Source: an uncultured Spirochaetota bacterium
GTDB taxonomy: Bacteria > Spirochaetota > Spirochaetia > JAFGXN01
DNA: 64,000 nucleotides
NCBI GenBank assembly: GCA_944388995.1
Contig: CALXKN010000003.1
Span: 81,843 to 145,842 of the forward strand
Direction: 5' to 3'
Positions 44,804 to 53,102 of the stretch are shown one piece after another. Position numbers and translations under genes: made by a program. The notes beneath the pieces are model-generated. The model saw only the letters and a list, made by a program, of their open reading frames with translations, searched no databases and was not told where the DNA came from. Within the stretch, counting starts at the first letter, position 1, and the number at the start of each line of letters is the position of its first letter.

Positions 44804-45458
44804 AACCGTAGCCGCGAACCGTATGGATCAGTTTTCTTTTGAAGCCGTCATCGATTTTTTCGCGGAGATGCCGGATGTGCACGTCGATGATGTTACTGCT
44901 CTGGCAAAATTCCAAATCCCAGACTTTATTAAGAATCTCATCGCGATCCAAAACTTTTTCGGCGTTCTCCATGAAATAAGTCAGCAACTGAAATTCTTTT
45001 TTTCTCAGTTCGATCGGTTGCCCGCCGCGCATAACCGCGTGGGTGCGTTTGTTGATTTCAAGGTCGTCATAACGCAGGATCTCGCCTTTTTCGATGAAGC
45101 GGTTGCGTAAATTGGCCCGGATCCGCGCCAACAGCTCCTCGATTTCAAACGGCTTTGTAATGTAATCGACGGCTCCCGAATCCAAACCTTCGACTTTCTC
45201 CGATGTCTGCGCTTTGGCGGTCAGAAAAATGATCGGAACCTGCATAATGCTGAGAATTTTTTTGCAGACGGCAATGCCGTCCGGTTCGGGAATCATAATA
45301 TCAAGTAAGATCAAATCGAAATTTTCCGCCAGCGCATCGGAAACGGCTTCTTTCCCGGTAAAAGCAACGGTCGTTCTGTATCCCTCGTGCTGAAGTTCCA
45401 GCTCGATAAACCGGGAGAGCTTCTTTTCATCTTCAACAATCAAAATTTTTTCATGCAT
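44781..45458 (-). CDS. OmpR-family response regulator
   Basis: 225 residues: receiver domain 1-120 with acidic pocket Glu9-Asp10, phospho-acceptor Asp53 (LLDIMIPEPDG), Thr in LTAK and Lys in TKPF, then a winged-helix DNA-binding domain (about 128-224) with the FCQSSNIIDVHIRHLREK recognition region and RGYGYVF end. Overlap with the kinase gene marks them as cognate partners. It lies 22 bases after aroC on the same strand, so aroK, aroC and the pair may share a transcript. Targets are unknown. Confidence 0.95.
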   Translation of the reverse strand: MHEKILIVEDEKKLSRFIELELQHEGYRTTVAFTGKEAVSDALAENFDLILLDIMIPEPDGIAVCKKILSIMQVPIIFLTAKAQTSEKVEGLDSGAVDYITKPFEIEELLARIRANLRNRFIEKGEILRYDDLEINKRTHAVMRGGQPIELRKKEFQLLTYFMENAEKVLDRDEILNKVWDLEFCQSSNIIDVHIRHLREKIDDGFKRKLIHTVRGYGYVFKSDL

Positions 45459-45480
45459 AACCCAAGGAGTCCTTTTGTTC

Positions 45481-46551
45481 TTATTTTAGCGTCTTTTCTT
45501 CGGTTTGTAAAGCCGGTTTTCCCGTTCGGGAACAGCGGCCGAGCAAGGCGAAGTCGGCCAAAACGACGGCCGTCATGGCTTCGATGACGGGGACGATGCG
45601 CGGGCACAGGCACGGATCGTGGCGGCCGCGGAGGGCGGTTTCGGTCTCTGTCCCGTCTTCGCCGCGGAAGATCTGTGTCTTGAAAACCGACGGAGTCGGT
45701 TTGACGGCAACGCGGAAAAAGAGCGGCTCGCCGTCGGAGATGCCGCCGAGTACGCCGCCGCTGTGTCCCGGACGGTTGTTTTCCGATCCGCAGAGGAGGG
45801 ATGCGGCGAATCCGCTGCCGAATTCGATTCCTTTGACGCCGCCGACGGATAGGACGGCGTGCGCCAATACGGCGTCAAGCTTATCGAAAACCGGTTCGCC
45901 CCAGCCGACGGGAAGTCCGTCGGCCCGGCACGCAACAACGCCGCCGACACTCTCTTTTTCGGCGGCTTTCGCCTGAATGTAGGCTTCCATTTCCGCCGCC
46001 GCTTCGGCGTCCCGGCAGCGCACCGCATTGGATTCGGCGTTTTCGGGAGCGCCGCTTTTCGCCGCAATCGGTCCGATACTTTCCGTCCAGGCGCAGATGC
46101 GGATTCCGTAAAGCCCGAGCAGTTTTTTGGCGACGGCGCCGGCGGCCACCCGCGCGGCGGTTTCCCTTCCGCTTGATCGGCCGCCGCCGCGGTAATCCCG
46201 CAACCCGTATTTTTCAAACCACGTGCGGTCGGCGTGCCCCGGACGGAAAAGGCGGGCGGTATCGCCGTAATCGGAGGGGCGCTGATTTTCGTTGACAATG
46301 CGCACGGCAATCGGGGCGCCCGTTGTCCTGCCTTCAAAAACTCCGGATTCGATAACGGCGACGTCCGGTTCTTTCCGCGGCGTGGTGAGCGCCGACTGTC
46401 CCGGTCTGCGGCGGTCAAGCTCCTTCTGAATATCGGCGGCTGACAGCGGCAGACCCGAAGGACACCCGTCGATGACGGCGCCGAGCGCCGGTCCGTGGGA
46501 CTCTCCGTAGGTCGTTACCCTGAAAACGGTTCCGAATGTGTTTCCGCTCAT
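45481..46551 (-). CDS. aroC: Chorismate synthase
   Basis: 356 residues. AroC converts EPSP to chorismate with reduced FMN, the last step of the shikimate pathway. The signatures are TYGESHGPALGAVIDGCPSG, the RPGHADRTWFEKYG segment and RGGGRSSGRETAARVAAGAV, split here by description. The ATG at 46551 overlaps the aroK stop by 4 bases. The C-terminal FMN-site segment RGRHDPC with its acidic partners is intact. Confidence 0.96.
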   Translation of the reverse strand: MSGNTFGTVFRVTTYGESHGPALGAVIDGCPSGLPLSAADIQKELDRRRPGQSALTTPRKEPDVAVIESGVFEGRTTGAPIAVRIVNENQRPSDYGDTARLFRPGHADRTWFEKYGLRDYRGGGRSSGRETAARVAAGAVAKKLLGLYGIRICAWTESIGPIAAKSGAPENAESNAVRCRDAEAAAEMEAYIQAKAAEKESVGGVVACRADGLPVGWGEPVFDKLDAVLAHAVLSVGGVKGIEFGSGFAASLLCGSENNRPGHSGGVLGGISDGEPLFFRVAVKPTPSVFKTQIFRGEDGTETETALRGRHDPCLCPRIVPVIEAMTAVVLADFALLGRCSRTGKPALQTEEKTLK

Positions 46552-47132
46552 GAAGTTCCTCCGTTCCGGGATTTTTTCAGCAGATCCGCCAGCCGTTCCG
46601 TCCTCCGGCAGACCGGTTCGCCGTTTTCCGCCGCTTCAAGCGTCGCGTCGGCCGTCTCCCGGTAAAGCCGCCGCCGTCTTTCATAGAGGCGGCCGAAAGC
46701 CGCTTCCGGGTCGCCGGATTCCAGAAACGGCGGCACTCCGCTTTTGACGATGCGTTCATACAGCCGCGTCTGCGGTTCGTCAAGAAAGACGAAAAACGCG
46801 CCCGCCGCCTTGTAAATCGAAACGGCCGGCGGATTGTCGCAGAGCCCGCCGCCGGCAGCCGCGACAACCGGCCTGCGTTCGGAAATGAGGGCCGCCGCGC
46901 GGCATTCGAGGTCTTTGAAAAACGCTTCGCCTTTTTCCCTGAAAATATCGCGGCAGGTTTTTTCCGCGCCGTATTCGCGGCGGTAAAGCGTTTCGATTTC
47001 TTCGTCCGAGTCGGCAAACGCGGCGCCGAGCATTGCCGCCAACGCTTTTCCGCACGAACTCTTTCCCGAGTGTTTGATTCCGCAGAGGAGGATGAAGAAC
47101 TTATCGTTTCGTTTTTCGGAGTCGCTCGGCAT
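46548..47132 (-). CDS. aroK: Shikimate kinase
   Basis: 194 residues. AroK phosphorylates shikimate with ATP. The P-loop is G18-x4-GKS25 (GIKHSGKS), with the DSDEEIE shikimate-binding motif, FREKGEAFF and the GGGL loop. It is somewhat longer than the typical 170-175 residues because of a charged N-terminus. Overlap with aroC marks a two-gene aro unit. It diverges from the RND efflux operon across about 154 bases. Confidence 0.92.
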   Translation of the reverse strand: MPSDSEKRNDKFFILLCGIKHSGKSSCGKALAAMLGAAFADSDEEIETLYRREYGAEKTCRDIFREKGEAFFKDLECRAAALISERRPVVAAAGGGLCDNPPAVSIYKAAGAFFVFLDEPQTRLYERIVKSGVPPFLESGDPEAAFGRLYERRRRLYRETADATLEAAENGEPVCRRTERLADLLKKSRNGGTS

Positions 47133-47206
47133 CAGAAGTTCCGTTTAGTTTTAAGATAAATTTAATATACGAGTATTCCCATATTGATGAAATTGTGCTA
47201 ATCTAA

Positions 47207-47235
47207 TCAACATGAAGGTTTTTCTTTTCTATAAT
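47207..47235 (+). promoter_or_regulatory. Promoter of the RND efflux operon
   Basis: TCAACA (47207-47212), 17-base spacer, perfect TATAAT (47230-47235). A second TATAAT follows at 47237-47242. The leader then carries the GGAGG site. Confidence 0.5.
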
Positions 47236-47286
47236 TTATAATACAGTAAAAAGAGAGGGAACGCAACCCCTGCGGAGGATTTGAGT

Positions 47287-48504
47287 ATGGAGAATAAAAA
47301 AAGAATCGTTAAAATCGGCGTTATTGCCGCCGTTCTTGTGATTATTTTGCTGGTATTGTTCCGACTTCTGTATTCGAAGACCGCCCAGGCTCCGGAATCG
47401 ACGGTTCCCGTTGTCGTAACCAAGGGAATTCTCAGCGATTTGCAGAAAGATTACAAAATCAACGCTTACATCGAGCCGAAGAACATGGTTCAGGTTCACT
47501 CAAAAGTCAGCGGCAATATTACGACATTCCGCGTCGATATCGGCGACAAGGTTGAGGCCGGCGACGAACTTCTTCTGATTAATGACGCTCCGTACCGCCT
47601 GCAGTTCGAGCAGGCATCGGCCGCCTATGACGGAATCGGCAAGATTTACGAACGGGTGCGGCGGTCGTACAATCAGGGGGTGGCGACTCAGCAGGAGTAT
47701 GACGAAGCGCGGACCCGTTACGAAGCTACCAAGTCGCAGTATGAACTGGCCAAACTTCAAATGGACTACGCCCGCGTCGAGTCGCCGATTGACGGGACCG
47801 TTTTGCAGAAGTATGTCAGCACGGGACAGTTGGTCTCTCCCGACGTCGGCCTGCTTGTCGTTGCCGATTTGTCCGAATTGGTTGTCCGCGCCAAACTGCC
47901 GGAAGACAACTTTTTCCGGTTTAACAAGGACCGGGACAAAATCACCGTTAAAATCAAGCATCCCGCCGAAGATACGCTGTATGCGGCCCATATTGAGAGA
48001 ATCGGGGAGATGGTGGAACCGCAGTCGAAAAACTTCGAAGTTGTCTGCAATTTGGATGAAGGCTATGATTTCCTCCGTCCCGGCATGTTTGTCAATGTCA
48101 TCTTTGTTCTTGAACGGAAAGAGGATGTCTACAGTCTGCCGATCCGGACTTTGGTCGGAGACGATGTGCTTTGGTATGTGAATCCCGATACAATGAGAGC
48201 CGAACGGATGATTTTTCAGCCGGTGTTTTCCGACGACGATTCATTTGAAATCCCGAACGGATACAAAGACTACTATTTCATTGTCGAAGGGCAGAACTTT
48301 ATCTATGACGGACAGCCGGTTTCCGTGAAAAATACCGGAGATTACCCGGAACTGGACGGTGAAAGGCAGTCATCTGCCGCCGCAAAGACGGAGAAACCGG
48401 CCGCGGCAAATGCCGGAACGGACGGCGCGGCCGCCGGGGAAGCGGACGGAGCCGTTGATACGGATTCCGCGCAGCCGGATGCGGCGGAGGAACCGGCCGC
48501 ATGA
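47287..48504 (+). CDS. RND efflux periplasmic adaptor (membrane fusion protein)
   Basis: 405 residues from ATG 47287, with CGGAGG nine bases upstream; an in-frame TTG 6 bases earlier is too close to that site. One N-terminal membrane anchor (about 9-30) precedes the lipoyl / alpha-hairpin / beta-barrel layout: VHSKVSGNITTF, then a short hairpin (about 110-160), then VESPIDGTVLQKYVSTGQLV. The last 50 residues are a disordered Ala/Glu/Asp-rich tail not usual for adaptors. It links the pump of the next gene to the outer-membrane channel further down; the stop overlaps the pump start by 4 bases. Confidence 0.92.
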   Translation: MENKKRIVKIGVIAAVLVIILLVLFRLLYSKTAQAPESTVPVVVTKGILSDLQKDYKINAYIEPKNMVQVHSKVSGNITTFRVDIGDKVEAGDELLLINDAPYRLQFEQASAAYDGIGKIYERVRRSYNQGVATQQEYDEARTRYEATKSQYELAKLQMDYARVESPIDGTVLQKYVSTGQLVSPDVGLLVVADLSELVVRAKLPEDNFFRFNKDRDKITVKIKHPAEDTLYAAHIERIGEMVEPQSKNFEVVCNLDEGYDFLRPGMFVNVIFVLERKEDVYSLPIRTLVGDDVLWYVNPDTMRAERMIFQPVFSDDDSFEIPNGYKDYYFIVEGQNFIYDGQPVSVKNTGDYPELDGERQSSAAAKTEKPAAANAGTDGAAAGEADGAVDTDSAQPDAAEEPAA

Positions 48505-51500
48505 AACCGTGGAATTTTGCCATTAAACATCCCGTCATCATCGGGATTATGCTGCTGACAATTGTCCTGTTCGGAGGAATTTCACTGACGACTTTGAAGC
48601 AGGATTTGATTACCAACATCTCCCTGCCGCAGATCGCCGTTTTCACGATTTATCCCGGAGCCGGGCCTGAAGACGTCGAACAGAGCGTTACCGACGTTCT
48701 TGAAGAACGGTTCGCCGGTATTCAGGGAATTGACAGCGTTGAATCATTTTCTCAGAATTCGCTTTCGATGATCATTTTGGTTTTCAATCCGGAAGCGGAT
48801 CTGGATCAAAAAATCAACGAGGTCCGGGCGGAAATCAACGCGTCAATGGTTTCGCTGCCTGATAACATCAGCGGAATGCCGATGGCGGTAATCATGAGCT
48901 CAAATATGTATCCGATTTTTTCGGTGCAGGTTGAGAGTACGATGAACCGGACGGTATTGACCGACTACATTCAGACGAAAGTCATTCCGCTGATTAACCG
49001 TGTTGAAGGAATTTCGGCGGTTGATTTGGTCGGTCTGTCGGAGCGGCAGCTGGATATCGTCATCGATTTGGAAAAACTCGAATCAAGGGATATTTCCATC
49101 CTCGATATCTATCAGCTTTTGATGTACAACAATCTGACCTTTCCTGCGGGAAGCGTCAGTTACCGCGATAAGAAGCTCAACGTCCGGACTGTCGGTAACT
49201 TTAAAACCGTCAGCGATATCGGCGAAATGGTTGTCGGGTACAAAGAGGACGAACGCAGTTTCGTTCTGCTGAAGGATATTGCCGACATTAAAATCGTCGA
49301 AAAAAAGCCGGATCACTACGCCGAATTCGGCGGACAGTCGATTCTTGTTCTCGATATTATGAAAAAATCCGACGGCGATTCGCTGGCGATTATCAATCAG
49401 GTGAAAGAGGTCTTCCGGCAGGTTTCACTGGATACCAACGGCGCCGTGGCGTTCACCCCGGTCATTGACAGTTCGTTCGATGTCAGGCTGGCGGTCAATT
49501 CGGTACGCGATTCGGCCGTTCAGGGCGCCATTCTGGCGATTTTGGTTATCTTTCTCTTTCTTCACAACGTCAGGACGACTTTCATTATCGGTTCGGCCAT
49601 TCCGCTCTCCGTTGTCATTTCCTTTATCTTCATGCGGTTCGGAAATCTCGACATCAATATCATTACGCTGGGCGGACTGACCGTCGCTATCGGTATGATG
49701 GTTGACTCGGCCATCGTTATTTTAGAGAATACCTACAACCACTTTGAGAAGACCGGCGACCGGAAAACCGCTTCTTCTGTCGGAGCGGGGGAGGTCGGCG
49801 GTGCTATTTTGGCTTCGACAACGACAACGCTGGCGGTCTTTGTTCCGATTCTCTTTCTGACCGGATTGGTCGGAGCCATCCTGAAGGACATCAGTCTGAC
49901 GATTTGTTTCGCAATCACCGCGTCCGCCTTTGTCGCCGTCATCATCGTTCCGTGGATGTGTTCGCTGATGCTGAAGCCGCCGCAGCCCGAAAAAGCGGGG
50001 CGGATCGGCCGCATTTATCAGGTAGTGTCGGATAAAATCGATTTTGTCATTGATAAAGTCCGCGACGGCTACATTGTTGCGTTGCGGTGGGTTATCGGCA
50101 ATAAAAAGTTTTTTGCGCTGCTGATGGTTTTGATTCTGATTCTCAGCGTACTGCTCTTTCTGCTGCTCGGATTTACGTTTATTCCGTCGACCGACATGAA
50201 CGAATTTCAGATTGAAGTGACCGCGCCTTCCGGTTTTTCGCTGGAGCAGACGCGTGAAAAAATGCGCGAAATTGAAGCGATTGTCAACGAATTGGTTCCC
50301 GAGTTGGATTCGGGGTATTACTACACCGGTTTGTCCGGCGCCTACGATGTTGTCTATGTGCCGAAGAAGGGGTTTGCCAAACTGCGCCTGATCCGCAAGT
50401 CGGAGAGACCGGAAGTTGACGGGCGCGTGCGCAATGTTCAGGATGTCATTCTGCTGCTGCAGGAGGAAATTCCGGCGCGGGTAACCGACGTCAACGTCGT
50501 CGTTTCCAACGGAGGAATTGACAAAATGCTTTCGTATGCGACCGGCGGCGCCGGCTTGGTCATCGAGGTTTTCGGAGAGGATTTTGACGATGTTCTGCAG
50601 TCGGCGGTTACCGTTTCCGAAATACTCAGCAAAGATCCCGGAATTTACAAAACCGGCATGAACGTTGTCACTACCGAGTACGAAGTCATCAATGAACTGA
50701 CGCTGCGGTATCTGAATTATCTCGGCATCACTCCGTTTGAGGCCGGCGTGACATCCCGTATCATTTTCAACGGAATGGAAGTCGGACAGTTTAACGAAGA
50801 CGGTAAAAATTACACCATCAATCTGGTTTCCAATGTCGCCGGTGAAAAAATTACCGATGACATCCTCAATAAAATCCGCATCAAAAACCGTCAGAACGAT
50901 TTTATCAGTTTTGAGAACATTTCTCAAATGAGAATCGAGAAGACGGTCGACCAGATTCCCCATATTGACCGGATGAAATCGATTGTGGTGACCGGTTATC
51001 AGCGGGATCCCGATATCAAAGCCATCGGCGACCGGTTTGCGGCCAAAATGAATGAAATTGTTTTGCCGGGAGACGTTCAGTGGAAAATCGGCGGATCGTC
51101 CGAGCTTCTGACTTCGTCCCTTGACAGTCTGGTAAAAGTGCTGCTGATTGCGATTTATCTCGTTTACGTTGTCATGGTGGTTCAGTTTGAACGGTTCCTT
51201 CAGCCGTTTATCATTTTGGGATCGATTCCGTTTGTCGTCATCGGCGTGGCGCTGACGCTGTTTCTGACGAATACGCAGATTTCCCTCGTTTCCATGCTGG
51301 GAATCATTGCGCTGGCGGGAACGGTCGTCAACAACGCCATCGTGTTAGTCGATTTTACCAATCTTTTGAGACGCGATTACCATATGGAGCTGATGGACGC
51401 CGTCTACAAAGGCGCCGCGTCCCGTTTTAAGCCCATTATGATGACCACGCTGACAACCATTTTAGGCGTTATTCCGATGGCCTTCGGAGGCGGGGAAGGA

Positions 51501-51665
51501 GCCGAAATTTACGCTCCTCTGGGGCTGACCATCGGCAGCGGTCTGATCACTTCCACCGCGGTGACTTTGTTCATTATTCCGATGCTCTATGCGACGGTCG
51601 AAAAGCGCATGGAAAACCGGAAGCAAAAGAAAGAAATTTCAGTTTCAGGAGAGGTTTCGAAATGA
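48501..51665 (+). CDS. RND-family multidrug efflux pump (inner-membrane transporter)
   Basis: 1054 residues with twelve membrane helices and two large periplasmic loops, the AcrB/MexB layout. The helix-4 proton-relay region reads GMMVDSAIVILEN, keeping one of the two Asp residues of AcrB and replacing the second with Ser, as seen in many non-proteobacterial HAE-type pumps. Start overlaps the adaptor gene (ATGA) and the stop overlaps the next lipoprotein gene, showing tight coupling. Substrates cannot be read from sequence. Confidence 0.94.
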   Translation: MKPWNFAIKHPVIIGIMLLTIVLFGGISLTTLKQDLITNISLPQIAVFTIYPGAGPEDVEQSVTDVLEERFAGIQGIDSVESFSQNSLSMIILVFNPEADLDQKINEVRAEINASMVSLPDNISGMPMAVIMSSNMYPIFSVQVESTMNRTVLTDYIQTKVIPLINRVEGISAVDLVGLSERQLDIVIDLEKLESRDISILDIYQLLMYNNLTFPAGSVSYRDKKLNVRTVGNFKTVSDIGEMVVGYKEDERSFVLLKDIADIKIVEKKPDHYAEFGGQSILVLDIMKKSDGDSLAIINQVKEVFRQVSLDTNGAVAFTPVIDSSFDVRLAVNSVRDSAVQGAILAILVIFLFLHNVRTTFIIGSAIPLSVVISFIFMRFGNLDINIITLGGLTVAIGMMVDSAIVILENTYNHFEKTGDRKTASSVGAGEVGGAILASTTTTLAVFVPILFLTGLVGAILKDISLTICFAITASAFVAVIIVPWMCSLMLKPPQPEKAGRIGRIYQVVSDKIDFVIDKVRDGYIVALRWVIGNKKFFALLMVLILILSVLLFLLLGFTFIPSTDMNEFQIEVTAPSGFSLEQTREKMREIEAIVNELVPELDSGYYYTGLSGAYDVVYVPKKGFAKLRLIRKSERPEVDGRVRNVQDVILLLQEEIPARVTDVNVVVSNGGIDKMLSYATGGAGLVIEVFGEDFDDVLQSAVTVSEILSKDPGIYKTGMNVVTTEYEVINELTLRYLNYLGITPFEAGVTSRIIFNGMEVGQFNEDGKNYTINLVSNVAGEKITDDILNKIRIKNRQNDFISFENISQMRIEKTVDQIPHIDRMKSIVVTGYQRDPDIKAIGDRFAAKMNEIVLPGDVQWKIGGSSELLTSSLDSLVKVLLIAIYLVYVVMVVQFERFLQPFIILGSIPFVVIGVALTLFLTNTQISLVSMLGIIALAGTVVNNAIVLVDFTNLLRRDYHMELMDAVYKGAASRFKPIMMTTLTTILGVIPMAFGGGEGAEIYAPLGLTIGSGLITSTAVTLFIIPMLYATVEKRMENRKQKKEISVSGEVSK

Positions 51666-53092
51666 AAAGATCGGTTTTTTTGTTGTTGCCGGCGTTTTTG
51701 TTACCGGCTGCTTGCGACGGAGTTTATGACACTTCCGTACAGGGCGTTGTGGTGGATTGGGACGATTACAACAGCGCCGCCGTGGAGGATCCCGGAATCA
51801 ACGACGTTGATGTGTACCTCTATCTTGACGAAACGCTTTTGGATGAAGATTTGACGGCGTGGGGCAACGACGGAACCCTCCCCGACGGCCGGCTTAACAA
51901 GAAAGGCGTCAAAGAGCAGGCTTATTATCAGAAGACCACGACAGCCGCTTCCGGCGGAGAAAACGGCGTGTTCAACTTCAACGGCTTGATGTGGAGGAAT
52001 TTTTTCCCCGAATTCGGTAACGACGGCGACCGCGCCACGCTCTATTTTCTTTTCTACCATAAAGATTACGGCATGGTGAAAGCTGATAACCCCGTGATTG
52101 CCACTTCAGGCGTCACCAATAAATTGCCGCAGTTCCGCATCAAAAAAGCGCTGTGCGAGGTCATTCTCAGCGGTTACGTTGTTGACATGAACAAAAAGAA
52201 GGAAGGTTCCGGCGGAAAACTGCCGCTGCAGGGCGTGACGGTCGGTATTTACATGCCGGTTGAATTCAACAGTTCGACGGGAGCCGCCGAAGCGTGGGAA
52301 ACGGAGCCGAAGTACACGGTTCTGACCGATTCCGACGGCCGTTTTGAGCAGAAAATCAATTTTACGAAACGCAATGAACCGGTCAACCAGAAATGCACCG
52401 TCAAACTTACCTTTGAGCTGGACGGTTATGTCGGCTACACGCTGACTTCGGAGGCCGCCAACCAATACAGCGGCCTGAACGGAACGGCGGCCGTTGCCGA
52501 CGTCGAACGCGATTCCGCCAACTGGGTGCTGCTCAACGGATCGGAAAGCGTTTCCCTGTCGTACAAAGGCTTTGACGGAACGGCTACAACAGTCTCGGAT
52601 ATTTCCGAGAGCGTCGGCGGCGGAGCCGGCCCCGATTTTACGGAGAAATACGACATCGACAACGACGGCGAGGACGAGGTGTGTCTGCCGGTGACGCTGA
52701 CCTGCAATACCGACAGCCCCAACGGCAGCAGTTACCGGCTGGGCGAGAGCGTTTATCTGAAGCAGTACCGTTTTTCGACAACCGTTACGGGAAGCATTTC
52801 AGACTCAACGGGAAAGACCCTCTACGGAAAAGTTTCGCTTTCCTCTTCAGCCGACTTTAAGAATTCCCAAACCGCCAATACCGTCAACAGCAATGTCGGC
52901 GGAAGCGAACCCGTTTACGGATATTCAATGAACTACTCGTGGACGGTTTACAACTACAGCACCGAATATGCGTATCAGTTGGTTTATATGTCGGCGACGC
53001 CCGGCGGCGGAACGGAAATTAAACCGAATACGAACGGAGCGACGTTGCTCTCCGGACGTTCGGAAAACGCGGTGGATTTCACAAAGAACTAA
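51662..53092 (+). CDS. Lipoprotein of unknown function within the RND efflux operon
   Basis: 476 residues with a lipoprotein signal ending in the lipobox LPAAC (Cys18). The mature protein is rich in beta strands, Asn, Ser, Thr and Gly. It contains two segments that read like carboxypeptidase-regulatory / Ig-like folds (about 20-60 with VQGVVVDWDDYN, and about 165-265 with ILSGYVVDMNKKK and a DSDGRFEQKI turn). No catalytic motif is visible. Overlap with the pump gene and a gap of only 10 bases to the outer-membrane channel gene suggest an accessory of this efflux complex or a surface protein it exports. I do not recognise the family. Confidence 0.7.
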   Translation: MKRSVFLLLPAFLLPAACDGVYDTSVQGVVVDWDDYNSAAVEDPGINDVDVYLYLDETLLDEDLTAWGNDGTLPDGRLNKKGVKEQAYYQKTTTAASGGENGVFNFNGLMWRNFFPEFGNDGDRATLYFLFYHKDYGMVKADNPVIATSGVTNKLPQFRIKKALCEVILSGYVVDMNKKKEGSGGKLPLQGVTVGIYMPVEFNSSTGAAEAWETEPKYTVLTDSDGRFEQKINFTKRNEPVNQKCTVKLTFELDGYVGYTLTSEAANQYSGLNGTAAVADVERDSANWVLLNGSESVSLSYKGFDGTATTVSDISESVGGGAGPDFTEKYDIDNDGEDEVCLPVTLTCNTDSPNGSSYRLGESVYLKQYRFSTTVTGSISDSTGKTLYGKVSLSSSADFKNSQTANTVNSNVGGSEPVYGYSMNYSWTVYNYSTEYAYQLVYMSATPGGGTEIKPNTNGATLLSGRSENAVDFTKN

Positions 53093-53102
53093 GGAGCCGG
53101 CC

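Noticed and set aside
49722..50963. A 413-codon open frame on the minus strand
   Set aside because: Antisense shadow of the RND pump gene; composition is Asn/Gln/Arg-rich without any fold signature.
52968..53102. Upstream extension of the TolC-like gene by 45 codons
   Set aside because: It overlaps the end of the lipoprotein gene in another frame, and only the GTG at 53103 has an AAGGAG site followed by a signal peptide.
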